A stretch of 64,000 nt of DNA from Candidatus Rokubacteria bacterium RIFCSPLOWO2_02_FULL_73_56. GTDB lineage: Bacteria > Methylomirabilota > Methylomirabilia > Rokubacteriales > CSP1-6. Within the stretch, counting starts at the first letter, position 1. Every line of letters starts with the position of its first letter. Under the pieces are notes generated by a model that did no database searches, was not told the DNA's origin, and worked only from the letters and a program-made list of their open reading frames with translations. The stretch lies in assembly GCA_001788495.1 (NCBI GenBank), contig MGCF01000126.1:1-64000 (forward strand), read 5' to 3'. Position numbers and translations under genes: made by a program. Below, piece after piece: positions 20,423 through 34,749 of this stretch.

Positions 20423-20935
20423 ATGGCCGGGCGCGCGCCGCGAGCCCGGCCGGCGGGCCGCCCCGAGCGGTCGCTGCGTTTCGCCGTCGTCGCGGCCCGG
20501 TTCAACGAGCGGATCACCCAGCGGCTCGTGGACGGCGCGCTCGGGGCGCTCCGGGCGGCGCGGGTGCCCGCGCGGGGCGTCGAGGTCCACTGGGTGCCGG
20601 GCTCCTTCGAGCTGCCCCAGGCCGCGGACCACCTGGCCCGGACGGGCTGGTACGCGGGCATCGTGTGCCTCGGCGTCGTGATCCGCGGGCAGACGCCGCA
20701 CTTCGAGCACGTCGCGCGCGAGGCCGCCGCCGGCATCCGCGAGGTCGCGCTCGCGACCGGCGTGCCGGCGACGTTCGGCGTGATCACCGCGCTCAGCGAG
20801 GAGCAGGCGTGGGACCGCGCGGGCGGCGAGGTGGGCAACCGCGGCGAGGAGGCCGCCGCGGCCGCGGTCGAGATGGCCGGGTTCGTCCACCGCGTGCGGG
20901 CCGGCCGGGCGCGCCGGCCTCGCGGCGCCCGGTAG
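20423..20935 (+). CDS. ribH: 6,7-dimethyl-8-ribityllumazine synthase
   Basis: VVAARFNERITQRLVDGA; HWVPGSFELPQAAD; CLGVVIRGQTPHFEHVA; NRGEEAAAAAVEM. Confidence 0.94.
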   Translation: MAGRAPRARPAGRPERSLRFAVVAARFNERITQRLVDGALGALRAARVPARGVEVHWVPGSFELPQAADHLARTGWYAGIVCLGVVIRGQTPHFEHVAREAAAGIREVALATGVPATFGVITALSEEQAWDRAGGEVGNRGEEAAAAAVEMAGFVHRVRAGRARRPRGAR

Positions 20936-20936
20936 C

Positions 20937-21353
20937 ATGACCCGGCGCCGGAAGGCCCGCGAGATCGCGCTGCAGTTCCTCTACCAGCTCGACCTCGTGG
21001 GCGACGAGAACCCGGCGCCGCACGCCGAGGAGTTCTGGGCGCGCCACCCCGTGGACACCGACGGGCGCGCGTTCGCCGACGCCCTCGTGTACGGCACCAA
21101 GGCCCACCAGGCCGAGATCGACCGGCTCATCGCCAGGTCCGCGGAGCACTGGGACCTGGACCGCATGGCCGTCGTGGACCGCAACATCCTGCGGCTCGCG
21201 ATCTGGGAGCTGCTCTGGCACGGCGAGGTGCCGCCCAAGGTCGCGATCAACGAGGCGATCGAGATGGCCAAGAAGTTCGGCACGAAGGAGTCGAGCCGGT
21301 TCATCAACGGCGTCCTGGACCGGATCCACAAAGAGGCGCGCTCGGCGTCCTGA
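20937..21353 (+). CDS. nusB: transcription antitermination protein NusB
   Basis: RRKAREIALQFLYQLD; DRNILRLAIWELL; VAINEAIEMAKKFGTKESSRFINGVLD. Confidence 0.94.
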   Translation: MTRRRKAREIALQFLYQLDLVGDENPAPHAEEFWARHPVDTDGRAFADALVYGTKAHQAEIDRLIARSAEHWDLDRMAVVDRNILRLAIWELLWHGEVPPKVAINEAIEMAKKFGTKESSRFINGVLDRIHKEARSAS

Positions 21354-21361
21354 GCGACCCC

Positions 21362-22087
21362 GTGCGGTACGCCGTCCTGTCCGACATCCACGGCAACCTC
21401 GAGGCCCTCGAGGCGGTGCTCCGCGACGCCGCCGCGCACGCCGACGGGGTGCTCTGCCTCGGCGACATCGTGGGCTACGGCGCCGACCCGGCGGCGTGCA
21501 TCGAGCTCGTCGCGGAACGGGCCGAGGCGATCACGGGGGGCAACCACGAGCGCGGCGTCGCGGGACTGCTCGACCTCGGGTGGTTCAACCGGTCCGCGCG
21601 CGCCGCGGCGGAGTGGACGCGGGAGCGGCTCGACGACGACCACCGCGCGTGGCTCGGCGCGCTCCCGCTCGTGGCCGAGATCGCGGGCGCGACGCTCGTC
21701 CACGCCTCGCCCGACCACCCGGAGGAGTGGGACTACCTGGTGTCGGCCGAGGACGGCTTCGGGGCCCTCGCCGCCTTCGTGACGCGCCTCTGCTTCGTCG
21801 GGCACTCGCACGTGCCGGGCGCGTGGTCGGTCGGCTCCTCGGGGCCCGAGTTCGTGCCCGGCGCCATCGAGCTCGAGCTCGCGGCGGGCCGCCGCTACCT
21901 CGTCAACGTGGGGAGCGTCGGCCAGCCGCGCGACCGTGACCCGCGGGCCGCGTACGCGCTCTGGGACGCCGAACGGGGGCGGCTCGCGATCCGCCGCGTG
22001 GCGTACGACGTCGAGGCGGCGCGACGGAAGATCGTGGCGGCCGGGCTGCCGCGCTTCCTCGCCGACCGCCTCGCCTGGGGGGCCTGA
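21362..22087 (+). CDS. metallophosphoesterase (YfcE/MJ0936-like)
   Basis: LSDIHGNLEALEAVL, LGDIVGYGADP, GGNHERGV, FVGHSHVPG, NVGSVGQPRDRDPRAAY. Confidence 0.88.
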   Translation: MRYAVLSDIHGNLEALEAVLRDAAAHADGVLCLGDIVGYGADPAACIELVAERAEAITGGNHERGVAGLLDLGWFNRSARAAAEWTRERLDDDHRAWLGALPLVAEIAGATLVHASPDHPEEWDYLVSAEDGFGALAAFVTRLCFVGHSHVPGAWSVGSSGPEFVPGAIELELAAGRRYLVNVGSVGQPRDRDPRAAYALWDAERGRLAIRRVAYDVEAARRKIVAAGLPRFLADRLAWGA

Positions 22088-22125
22088 TCCTGCGCCACGC
22101 CGCGGGCCTGACGGCCGTCCTCTCG

Positions 22126-23595
22126 GTGAGCGCGCTCGGGCTGGCGCTCGCGTTCCCGCGCACGGACTGGTGGGCGATGGCGTGGATCGTGCTGACGCCG
22201 CTCCTGGTCGTCGCGCTCACGCGCCCGCCCCGCGCGGCGCTCGGCTGGGGCTGGCTGCACGGCACCGTGTTCTTCCTCGTGCTGCTGCGCTGGCTGGACC
22301 ACACGTTCCGCACCTACAGCACGATCCCGTGGCCCGTGAGCTGGCTGCCGATCCTGACGCTCGCCGCGTACTGCGGCCTCTACACCGGCGCCGTCGCGGC
22401 CGCGCTCGCCTGGATCACGCGCCGGCGGTCGGCGGGCCTGGCCCTGCTCGCCGCGCCGTTCCTCTGGGTGGCGGGGGAGTGGGTGCGCGGCCGGCTCCTC
22501 GGCGGCTTCCCGTGGGGCACGCTCGGCTACTCGCAGCACCTGCGCCTGCCGGTGATCCAGGTCGCCGAGCTCGGCGGCGTCCACGCCGTGTCCCTGGTCG
22601 TGCTCGCCGTGAACGCGGCCGTGGCGGGCTGCCTGCTCCTGGCGTGGCGCCGCGCGCTCCTGGGCGTGGGGCTCGGCGCGGCGCTGCTCGGCGGCACGCT
22701 CGCCTTCGGCTACGCGCGGCTGGCCGAGCCCACGCCGCCGGGGGTCGTCGCGGTCGCGATCGTGCAGCCCTCGATCGAGCAGCCCCTCAAGTTCGACCCC
22801 GAGCACGCCGAGGTGACCCGGGGCATCTACCTCTCGCTCACGCGGCGGGCGGCCGCCGACCGGCCCGACCTGATCGTCTGGCCCGAGACGGCGACGCCGA
22901 CGCCGCTCGGGCGGGACCCCGGCCTGGTCCGGGCCCTCGGCGACATCGCCCGCGTGGCGGGCAGCCGCTTCGTGGTGGGCTCGCTGGACGTCGGGGCGGG
23001 CTCCCCGCCGGTCGTCCGCAACAGCGCATTTCTCCTGACAGAACACGGGATTGCGGGCCGGTATGATAAGATGCATCTTGTCCCGTTCGGTGAGTTCGTG
23101 CCGCTGTCGGGAGTGATCGGGTTCGTCCGGGGCTGGGCCGAGTTCATCTCGGAGCTCGAGCCGGGCCGCCGTGCCGTCGTCTTCCCGGGTCCGCCAGCCC
23201 CGTTCGGTGTCGTAATCTGTTACGAGGGGATCTTTCCGGAGCTCGTCCGCGAGTTCGTGAGGAGTGGAGCGCGCCTGATGGTGAACCTGACCAACGATGC
23301 GTGGTTCGGCCGCACGAGCGGGCCGTGGCAGCATCTCGGCATGTACCCGTTTCGCGCCGTGGAGCACCGCACGGCGATCGTGCGCGCGGCGAACACGGGC
23401 GTGTCGGCCTTCATCGCGCCCACGGGCCAGGTGCTCCGGCGCCTGGACCTCGGCAGCCGCGCCGTGCTCCTCGACAGCCTGCCGCTCAGGACGGGCGAGA
23501 CGCTCTACACGCGCCTGGGCGAGTGGCTCGCCTGGCTCTGCCTGGCCGTCGCGGCGGCGGCGCTCGGTGCCGCCGCGCGCGGGCGGAGCGCGTGA
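22126..23595 (+). CDS. lnt: apolipoprotein N-acyltransferase
   Basis: IVWPETATP, GRYDKMHLVPFGEFVP, VVICYEGIFPELVREF, TNDAWFGRTSGPWQHL; N-terminal TM helices; exact start uncertain. Confidence 0.92.
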   Translation: MSALGLALAFPRTDWWAMAWIVLTPLLVVALTRPPRAALGWGWLHGTVFFLVLLRWLDHTFRTYSTIPWPVSWLPILTLAAYCGLYTGAVAAALAWITRRRSAGLALLAAPFLWVAGEWVRGRLLGGFPWGTLGYSQHLRLPVIQVAELGGVHAVSLVVLAVNAAVAGCLLLAWRRALLGVGLGAALLGGTLAFGYARLAEPTPPGVVAVAIVQPSIEQPLKFDPEHAEVTRGIYLSLTRRAAADRPDLIVWPETATPTPLGRDPGLVRALGDIARVAGSRFVVGSLDVGAGSPPVVRNSAFLLTEHGIAGRYDKMHLVPFGEFVPLSGVIGFVRGWAEFISELEPGRRAVVFPGPPAPFGVVICYEGIFPELVREFVRSGARLMVNLTNDAWFGRTSGPWQHLGMYPFRAVEHRTAIVRAANTGVSAFIAPTGQVLRRLDLGSRAVLLDSLPLRTGETLYTRLGEWLAWLCLAVAAAALGAAARGRSA

Positions 23596-24701
23596 TGCTC
23601 GGCGACCTCAAGCGCGACGTGACCGACCTCGCGACGCGGGTCGACGAGCTCCGGAGGCACCTTTGACGTGCCTGCCAAGGAGGCGCGGCTCGCGGCGCTC
23701 GACGCCGAGATGGCCGCGCCGAGCTTCTGGGACGACAACCGGCGGGCGCAGGAGCTCATCCGCGAGCGGACCGAGCTCAGCCGGGGCGTGACGCGGGTCA
23801 GGGAGCTCGCGACGGCGGCCGAGGACCTCGCGGTGCTGCTCGAGCTCGCCGCCGACGCGGGCGACGACGGGAGCCTCGACGCGGAGCTCACCGAGGGCGT
23901 GGTCCGCCTCGGGCGCGAGCTGGACGAGTTCGAGCTGAAGGTGATGCTCTCCGGGGCGCACGACGCCAAGGCCGCGATCCTGTCCATCCACCCGGGCGCG
24001 GGCGGCACCGAGTCGCAGGACTGGGCGCAGATGCTCCTGCGGATGTACCTGCGCTGGTGCGAGCGCGCGGGCTTCAAGGCGGAGGTGGTCGACCTGCTGC
24101 CCGGCGACGAGGCGGGCGTCAAGTCGGCGACCGTCGAGGTGACGGGCGAGTACGCGTACGGGTTCCTCCGCGGCGAGACGGGAGTCCACCGGCTCGTGAG
24201 GATCTCGCCCTTCGACGCCTCGCGCCGGCGCCAGACGAGCTTCGCCTCGGTGGCGGTCGCGCCCGAGGTGGACGACGTCGAGGTGAGCGTCCGCGAGGAG
24301 GAGCTCCGGGTGGACGTCTTCCGCTCCTCCGGGCCGGGCGGGCAGGGCGTCAACACGGCGGACTCGGCGGTGCGCGTCACGCACCTGCCGACCGGCCTGG
24401 TCGTCCAGTGCCAGAACGAGCGCTCGCAGCTCCGGAACCGGGACACGGCCATGCGCATCCTCAAGGCGCGCCTGTACGAGATCGCCGCCGCGAAGCAGCG
24501 CGAGGAGCTCGCCGAGCTGACCGGCCAGAAGAAGGAGATCGCCTTCGGCAGCCAGATCCGCTCGTACACGTTCCACCCCTACCAGCTCGTCAAGGACCAC
24601 CGGACCGGGCTCGAGATCGGCAACGTCGAGGCGGTCATGGACGGCGACCTCGACGCGCTGATCAAGGCGTACCTGCTGTGGGCGCGGGGGCGCGAGGCGC
24701 C

Positions 24702-24705
<4 letters not shown>
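23595..24705 (+). CDS. prfB: peptide chain release factor 2, expressed through +1 programmed frameshift
   Basis: Frame 1: [23 protein letters not shown] then CTT TGA C (23661-23667) with upstream CGGAGG; frame 2: [16 protein letters not shown]...; GGQ-type motif GPGGQGVNT. Confidence 0.93.
23661..23667 (+). promoter_or_regulatory. prfB +1 recoding site CTTTGAC
   Basis: CTT-TGA-C slippery site preceded by SD-like CGGAGG at 23652-23657. Confidence 0.93.
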
Positions 24706-26213
<1,508 letters not shown>

Positions 26214-26233
26214 ACCTGCCGTTCGAGGTCTTC

Positions 26234-27436
26234 ATGGGGCTCCGCTACCTGCGCGCGCGCGGCCAGCGCGCGAACCTGTCGCTCTTCGTCTGGATCGGCG
26301 TCGGCGGCGTCTTCCTCGGCGTGGCCGCGCTGATCGTGGTGCTCGCGGTGATGACGGGCTTCCAGGATGGCATCCGCGACAAGATCATCGCCGCCAACCC
26401 GCACCTGCTCGTCTACCAGAGCGGCAGCGGCGGGCTCCGCGACGCGCCGGCGATCGCCGAGCGCATCCGGACGCTCGCGGGCGTCCGCTCGGCGACGCCG
26501 TTCGTGCACCAGCAGGCGCTGTTCACGACCGCGGCGGGCGGCGCGCACGGGGGCCTGATCCGCGGCATCGACCTGGCCCACGCGGCGGTCCGCGCCGACG
26601 TCCGGGCGCAGCTCCGCAGCGGCAGCCTGGCCCCGCTCGCCGACGGCCAGGCCGCGATCGTCCTGGGGCGCGAGCTCGCGCGCACCCTCGGTGTCGTGCC
26701 GGGCGACAGCGTCACGGTGATCTCGCCCCAGGGCGCCCTCACCGCGGTCGGGATGGTGCCGAAGATGCGGCGCTACACCGTGGCGGGCACGATCGAGATC
26801 GGCATGTACGAGTTCGACGCCTCGATCGCGTACCTCGCGCTGCCGGCGGCGCAGGAGTTCGCCGGGCTCGCCGGCGTGACCGGCATCGAGGTCAAGCTCG
26901 ACGACCCGTTCGAGGCCAAGCGGGTGGGACGGGCGGTGGCCGGGACGCTCGGGTTCCCGTTCTGGGTCCGCGACTGGATGGACATGAACCGCAACCTGTT
27001 CGCCGCGCTCCAGCTCGAGAAGTACGCGCTCTTCGTCGTCGTCACGATCATCGTGCTGGTCGCGGCGTTCGCGATCATCGGCCACCTGGTCCTGCTGGTC
27101 GCGGAGAAGCGCAAGGAGATCGGGATCCTCAAGGCGGTCGGCGCCTCCGGACGGAGCATCACCGCGCTGTTCTTCGCGGTCGGCATGACGATCGGCGTCG
27201 TCGGCACCGTGGCCGGCAGCGCCGTCGGCCTGGCGGTGATCTGGGCCCAGAACACCTACAAGATCATCCGGCTCGCCGGGGACGTGTACCAGATCGACTA
27301 CCTGCCGATGAAGCTCACGCTCGCCGACGGGCTCATGGTCGTCGGCGCCACGCTGCTGCTCGCCTTCCTCGCGACGATCATCCCGGCGCGCCGCGCCGGC
27401 GCGCTCGCGCCCGTCGACGTGCTCCGCTATGAGTAG
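26234..27436 (+). CDS. lipoprotein-releasing ABC transporter permease (LolC/LolE family)
   Basis: FMGLRYLRARGQRANLSLFVWIGVGGVFLGVAALIVVLAVMTGFQ; AEKRKEIGILKAVGAS; start may be slightly upstream. Confidence 0.9.
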   Translation: MGLRYLRARGQRANLSLFVWIGVGGVFLGVAALIVVLAVMTGFQDGIRDKIIAANPHLLVYQSGSGGLRDAPAIAERIRTLAGVRSATPFVHQQALFTTAAGGAHGGLIRGIDLAHAAVRADVRAQLRSGSLAPLADGQAAIVLGRELARTLGVVPGDSVTVISPQGALTAVGMVPKMRRYTVAGTIEIGMYEFDASIAYLALPAAQEFAGLAGVTGIEVKLDDPFEAKRVGRAVAGTLGFPFWVRDWMDMNRNLFAALQLEKYALFVVVTIIVLVAAFAIIGHLVLLVAEKRKEIGILKAVGASGRSITALFFAVGMTIGVVGTVAGSAVGLAVIWAQNTYKIIRLAGDVYQIDYLPMKLTLADGLMVVGATLLLAFLATIIPARRAGALAPVDVLRYE

Positions 27437-28145
27437 TGCGAGCCGAGCGGCGGCCGAGGCGCTCCTCGTCGCCGAGGACCTCGAGAAGGAGTACCGCACC
27501 GGGCCCGAGGTGCTGCGCGTGCTCCGCGGCGCGAGCCTCAGCGTGCGCCGCGGCGAGTTCGTGGCGCTCGTCGGCGCCTCCGGCGTCGGCAAGTCCACGC
27601 TGCTCCACCTGCTCGGCGGGCTCGACCGGCCCGACGGGGGCCGCGTGCTCTTCGCGGGCGAGGACCTGTTCGCGCGGAGCGAGCCCGAGCTGGTCCGCTA
27701 CCGGCGGCAGGACGTCGGGTTCGTGTTCCAGTTCTACAACCTCCTCGGCGAGCTGAGCGCGCTCGAGAACGCGATGATCCCGGCGCTGATCGCGCGGCGC
27801 CCGACGGCGGAGGCGCGCGAGCTCGCGAAGGCCGCGCTCGCCGAGGTCGGGCTCGGCGACCGGGCGCGCCACCGGCCGGGGGAGCTGTCGGGCGGCGAGC
27901 AGCAGCGCGTGGCGATCGCGCGCGCCCTGATCAACCGGCCGCGCCTGATCCTCGCCGACGAGCCGACCGGCAACCTCGACCCGAAGACGAGCGAGGTCAT
28001 CTACGACCTGTTCCTGCGTCTGGGGGCCGAGCGCGGCGTCGCCTTCCTCGTGGCGACGCACAACCCGGACCTCGCCCGCAAGGCCGAGCGCGGCTACCGG
28101 CTGGTCGAGGGGCGGGCGCGGCAGATCGCCGCCTGGCCGGACTGA
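27429..28145 (+). CDS. lolD: lipoprotein-releasing ABC transporter ATP-binding protein
   Basis: [56 protein letters not shown]. Confidence 0.92.
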   Translation: MSSASRAAAEALLVAEDLEKEYRTGPEVLRVLRGASLSVRRGEFVALVGASGVGKSTLLHLLGGLDRPDGGRVLFAGEDLFARSEPELVRYRRQDVGFVFQFYNLLGELSALENAMIPALIARRPTAEARELAKAALAEVGLGDRARHRPGELSGGEQQRVAIARALINRPRLILADEPTGNLDPKTSEVIYDLFLRLGAERGVAFLVATHNPDLARKAERGYRLVEGRARQIAAWPD

Positions 28146-28345
28146 GGGGTCCGGGACCCGTCACGGGGTGCCCGGGGCGGGATCGCGAGGATTCAGCCGG
28201 ACTTTCGCGGAGTTAGTCGCTCGGGAAGAAAAAGGCTAGCAGGGCCCCTGGGGCGTGGGCTATACTGGCCCCGTGGTCCACTAACTAGCCGTCGTCGAAA
28301 GAAAATTTCACGCCGTACGGTCTGTGGAAGGGGTGGGGAAAACCA

Positions 28346-30793
<2,448 letters not shown>

Positions 30794-30822
30794 GATCCTG
30801 GTCGCCCTCGCCTGAGAGTCCG

Positions 30823-33084
30823 GTGACGACAGGGGCGCGAGTCCGTCTCAGCATGGTCGTCGTTCTGGCGGCAACCCTCCTCCGGGTCGCGGCGGTCGAG
30901 GCGCAGCGGCCACAGCAGCCGCCGATCACCGTCAAGGAGATCGCCGTCGAGGGCACCAAGCGGGTGCAGGACGCGGTCGTCCTCGGCCGCGTGAAGACCA
31001 CCGTCGGCGCGCCGTTCAACCCGAACCTCCTGTCCGAGGACATCCGCGGGATCTTCGCCCTCGGGTTCTTCGACGACGTCCAGATGCGCGTGGAGGACTT
31101 CGAGGGCGGCGTGAAGGTGACCTTCGTGGTGACCGAGCGGCCGTTCGTGCGGGACGTCGACTTCATCGGCAACAAGAAGCTCAGCACCGAGAACCTGCAG
31201 GAGAAGATCAACATCAAGCTCGGCAGCGTCTACAACCCGGTCGACGTCCAGCGCGCGGTCGAGAAGCTCAAGGAGTACTACGAGGACGAGGGCTACTTCG
31301 AGGTGCAGCTGAGCCCGGACGTCGAGAAGTTCTCCGACGGTGACGTCCGCGTCACGTTCAACATCATCGAGGGGCGCCGGATGACGATCGACCGGATCGT
31401 CGTCAAGGGCAACACGGGGCTCAAAGAGAGCGCCATCAAGGACGTGCTCGCCACGCGGGAGCGGCAGTTCTTCATCCTGCGCGGCACGGTCCAGCGCCAG
31501 CGCCTGGAGGACGACGTCGAGCGCGTCCTGCAGCTCTACAACGACCACGGCTACGTGCAGGCGCGCGTCGAGTCGCACGACATCACGGTGGACCGCGAGA
31601 AGGCCCGGGTGACGATCACGTTCGTGATCGTCGAGGGCCCGCAGTTCCGGGTGGGCGACGTCACGATCAGCGGCGTGACGCTCTTCCCGGAGCGGGAGAT
31701 CACCCGCCGGATCGGGCTGAAGAAGGGCGACGTGTTCTCGCGCTCGAAGCTCCGTGAGAGCCTGAAGGCCATCACCGACCTGTACAGCACGATCGGCCAC
31801 GCGTCCGCCGACGTGAACCCGAAGAGCGAGCAGTCGGAGTCGGCGGCGACGATCTCGCTCGCGTTCGAGATCGCGGAGGGGCCCGAAGTCTACATCGAGC
31901 GGATCAACATCAGCGGCAACGTGCGCAGCCAGGAGAAGATCCTGCGGCGGGAGCTCCTCCTGCACGAGGGCGAGCTCTACACGCTGCAGAAGCGGGAGCG
32001 CTCGCGGCAGAAGCTGACGAACCTGGGATACTTCGAGACCGTGAACCTGACGACGCAGCCCGGGTCCGACAAGACGAAGATCGTCGTCAACGTCGAGGTG
32101 ACCGAGAAGCCGACCGGCCTCTTCAGCATCGGCGGCGGCTACTCGTCGGTGGACAGCTTCATCGGCACGATCGACCTGGCGCAGCGCAACTTCCTCGGCC
32201 GGGGCTGGGAGGCGTCGATCCGGATCCGCGCGGGCGCCAACAGCCAGCAGGGCGTGATCAGCTTCACCGAGCCGTGGCTGTTCGACCGCCCGCTGTCGGC
32301 GGGCTTCGACCTGTTCAACACGCGGCGCCAGTACCCGGAGTACGACTACGACTCGCTCGGCGGCGGCCTGCGGCTGAGCCACCCGTTCGCCGAGTACTGG
32401 CGTTGGTTCACGGGCTACCGGGTGTCGCGCGACGAGATCGCGAGCCTCACCGAGTCGGCGACCGACGCGCTGCGGGACGAGTCCGGCACGCGCGTGACCT
32501 CCGCGGTGAACGCTGCGCTCGCGCGCGACAGCCGGGACAACGTCTTCGCGCCGACGCGCGGTGGGCAGACGAGCCTGTCGGCGGAGTTCGCGGGGCTCGG
32601 CGGCGATTCGCGCTTCGTCAAGACGATCGGCTCCACGAGCTACTTCTGGCCCGTCTGGTTCAACCACGTCGTCGGCGCCCGGGCGGAGGCGGGGTACGGG
32701 TTCGGGTGGTCGGACGAGCCCCTGCCGCTGTTCGAACGCTTCTACCTGGGCGGCCCCAACTCGGTCCGGAGCTTCAAGAACCGCCGGCTCTCGCCCCAGG
32801 ACGAGGGCGGCGTGCGCGTGGGCGGGACGTCCGAGGTGCTGGGCAACGTCGAGTACATCATCCCGCTGCCGTTCAACATCCGCGTCGCCGGCTTCTTCGA
32901 CGTCGGCAACGCGTACGGCTTCGGGACCAAGTTCGATCCGACCGACACGCGCGAGGCGGCGGGCGCCGGCCTGCGCTGGCTCTCGCCGTTCGGCCCGCTG
33001 CGGCTGGACTACGGTGTGAATCTGGACCGGAAGAAGGGTGAGGACTTCGGCGCCTTCCACTTCTCGGTCGGGTCGCCGTTCTAG
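30823..33084 (+). CDS. bamA: outer membrane protein assembly factor BamA
   Basis: Five POTRA-like repeats (VKEIAVEGTKRVQDAVV...), C-terminal barrel with ERFYLGGPNSVRSFKNRRLSP and terminal aromatic FHFSVGSPF. Confidence 0.95.
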   Translation: MTTGARVRLSMVVVLAATLLRVAAVEAQRPQQPPITVKEIAVEGTKRVQDAVVLGRVKTTVGAPFNPNLLSEDIRGIFALGFFDDVQMRVEDFEGGVKVTFVVTERPFVRDVDFIGNKKLSTENLQEKINIKLGSVYNPVDVQRAVEKLKEYYEDEGYFEVQLSPDVEKFSDGDVRVTFNIIEGRRMTIDRIVVKGNTGLKESAIKDVLATRERQFFILRGTVQRQRLEDDVERVLQLYNDHGYVQARVESHDITVDREKARVTITFVIVEGPQFRVGDVTISGVTLFPEREITRRIGLKKGDVFSRSKLRESLKAITDLYSTIGHASADVNPKSEQSESAATISLAFEIAEGPEVYIERINISGNVRSQEKILRRELLLHEGELYTLQKRERSRQKLTNLGYFETVNLTTQPGSDKTKIVVNVEVTEKPTGLFSIGGGYSSVDSFIGTIDLAQRNFLGRGWEASIRIRAGANSQQGVISFTEPWLFDRPLSAGFDLFNTRRQYPEYDYDSLGGGLRLSHPFAEYWRWFTGYRVSRDEIASLTESATDALRDESGTRVTSAVNAALARDSRDNVFAPTRGGQTSLSAEFAGLGGDSRFVKTIGSTSYFWPVWFNHVVGARAEAGYGFGWSDEPLPLFERFYLGGPNSVRSFKNRRLSPQDEGGVRVGGTSEVLGNVEYIIPLPFNIRVAGFFDVGNAYGFGTKFDPTDTREAAGAGLRWLSPFGPLRLDYGVNLDRKKGEDFGAFHFSVGSPF

Positions 33085-33095
33085 GGGGGGAAGGG

Positions 33096-33665
33096 ATGAG
33101 GGGAGCGCACGTGCGGAGTGTCCTCGTGGTCGCGGCGCTGGCCGCCTCGGTGACGGCCGCGTGGGCCCAGGCGCCGGCCGCACCGGCCGCCGCCGCGGGC
33201 GCGACGCGGGTCGGCTTCATCGACGTCCAGCGCGTGCTCGCGCGCTCGGCCGCCGGGGTCGCCGCCCGCGAGCAGCTCGAGCGGGAGCGGGGCACCATGC
33301 AGCGCGAGATGGACGGCAAGCGCAAGGAGCTGGAGAGCCTGCGCGACGAGCTGGAGAAGAAGGGCCCGCTGATGACGGCGGACGCGCGGCGGGAGAAGCA
33401 GGACGCCTTCGAGCGCAAGCGCCGCGACGCCGCGCGCCTGGCCGACGACTTCCAGAAGGAGCTGGAGAAGAAGGAGCAGGCGCTGCTCCAGCACGTGCTC
33501 CAGGCCCTGTCCGGGATCATCGCCAGGGTCGGCAAGGAGCGGGGCTACCACATCATCGTCGAGAAGCGGGGCGCGATGGTGCTCTACGCCTCGGCCGACG
33601 CGGACCTCACGGACGAAGTCATCCGCGCGTACGACCAGCAGGCCGGGACCAAGGGCAAGAAGTAG
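33096..33665 (+). CDS. skp: OmpH/Skp family periplasmic chaperone
   Basis: Signal peptide; VGFIDVQRVLARSAAG; coiled-coil; position after bamA. Confidence 0.85.
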   Translation: MRGAHVRSVLVVAALAASVTAAWAQAPAAPAAAAGATRVGFIDVQRVLARSAAGVAAREQLERERGTMQREMDGKRKELESLRDELEKKGPLMTADARREKQDAFERKRRDAARLADDFQKELEKKEQALLQHVLQALSGIIARVGKERGYHIIVEKRGAMVLYASADADLTDEVIRAYDQQAGTKGKK

Positions 33666-33669
33666 CGGG

Positions 33670-34749
33670 ATGGGCAAGGCAGCCGGGTTCACCCTCGGTG
33701 AGCTCGCCGTGGCCCTCCGCGCGACTCTCGACGGCGATCCGTCGCGCGTCGTTACCGGCGTGGCGCCGCTCGACACCGCCGGCCCGCACGAGATCTCGTT
33801 CCTGATCGACCGCCGCTACGCCGCCGCCGCCAAGGCCTCCCGCGCCGGCGCGTTCCTGGTCCCCCCCGACGCCGCCGGCCTGCCCGCGCCCACGCTGCGG
33901 GCCGAGGCGCCCCAGCTGGCGCTCATCGAGCTGCTCACGCTGTTCCATCCGGCGGCGGCCGTCCCGGCGGGCGTCCATCCCAGCGCGGCCGTGGCGCGCG
34001 GCGCCCGCGTGGACGCGAGTGCTTCGGTCGGGCCGTTCGCGGTGATCGAGGACGGCGCGGCGGTGGGCGCCCGCGTGCGGGTGCACGCCCTCGCGTACGT
34101 CGGCGCGGGCGCCGAGGTGGGCGAGGATTGCGTGCTCCACCCACGGGTGGTCCTCTACCCCGGCGTGCGCCTCGGCCGGCGCGTCGTCGTGCAGGCGGGC
34201 GCCGTCATCGGCGCCGACGGGTTCGGGTACACGCACGACGGCACCGCGCACCGGAAGATCCCGCAGGTGGGCAGCGTCCGGATCGAGGACGACGTCGAGA
34301 TCGGCGCGAACACCACGATCGACCGCGCGACGCTCGGCGAGACGCTGATCCGGCGGGGCACGAAGATCGACAACCTCGTCCAGATCGGCCACAACGTCGA
34401 GGTCGGCGAGGACTCGATCCTGGTCGCCCAGGTCGGCGTCTCCGGCTCGAGCCGCCTCGGGCGGGGCGTCGTGCTCGCGGGCCAGGTGGGCGTGGCCGAC
34501 CACGTCACGCTCGGCGACGGCGTCGTCTCCGGCGCGCAGGCGGGGATCGCCGCGGACGTCGCGGCGGGCGAGAAGGTCCTCGGCACGCCGGCGCGGCCCG
34601 TGGCGCAGGCGCGGCGCGTCTGGGTCGCGGAAGGGCGCCTGCCGGAGCTGGTCCGGCGGCTGCGCGCCGCCGAGCGGCGGCTGCAGCGGCTCGAGGGCCA
34701 GCTCGGGATCGCCGCCCCGGAGCCCCGCGGCGAGGACGCCGAGGAATGA
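33670..34749 (+). CDS. lpxD: UDP-3-O-(3-hydroxyacyl)glucosamine N-acyltransferase
   Basis: Left-handed beta helix hexapeptides; GADGFGYTHDGTAHRKIPQVGSVRIEDDVEIGANTTIDRATLGET. Confidence 0.95.
   Translation: MGKAAGFTLGELAVALRATLDGDPSRVVTGVAPLDTAGPHEISFLIDRRYAAAAKASRAGAFLVPPDAAGLPAPTLRAEAPQLALIELLTLFHPAAAVPAGVHPSAAVARGARVDASASVGPFAVIEDGAAVGARVRVHALAYVGAGAEVGEDCVLHPRVVLYPGVRLGRRVVVQAGAVIGADGFGYTHDGTAHRKIPQVGSVRIEDDVEIGANTTIDRATLGETLIRRGTKIDNLVQIGHNVEVGEDSILVAQVGVSGSSRLGRGVVLAGQVGVADHVTLGDGVVSGAQAGIAADVAAGEKVLGTPARPVAQARRVWVAEGRLPELVRRLRAAERRLQRLEGQLGIAAPEPRGEDAEE

Noticed and set aside
17671-20838. 1055-aa minus-strand ORF opposite the rib operon
   Set aside because: Low-complexity shadow ORF; ribD, ribE, ribBA and ribH occupy the + strand.
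28147-28159. GGGTCC-G-GGACCC inverted repeat after lolD
   Set aside because: Short stem, no T-tract; cannot be distinguished from chance in this composition.
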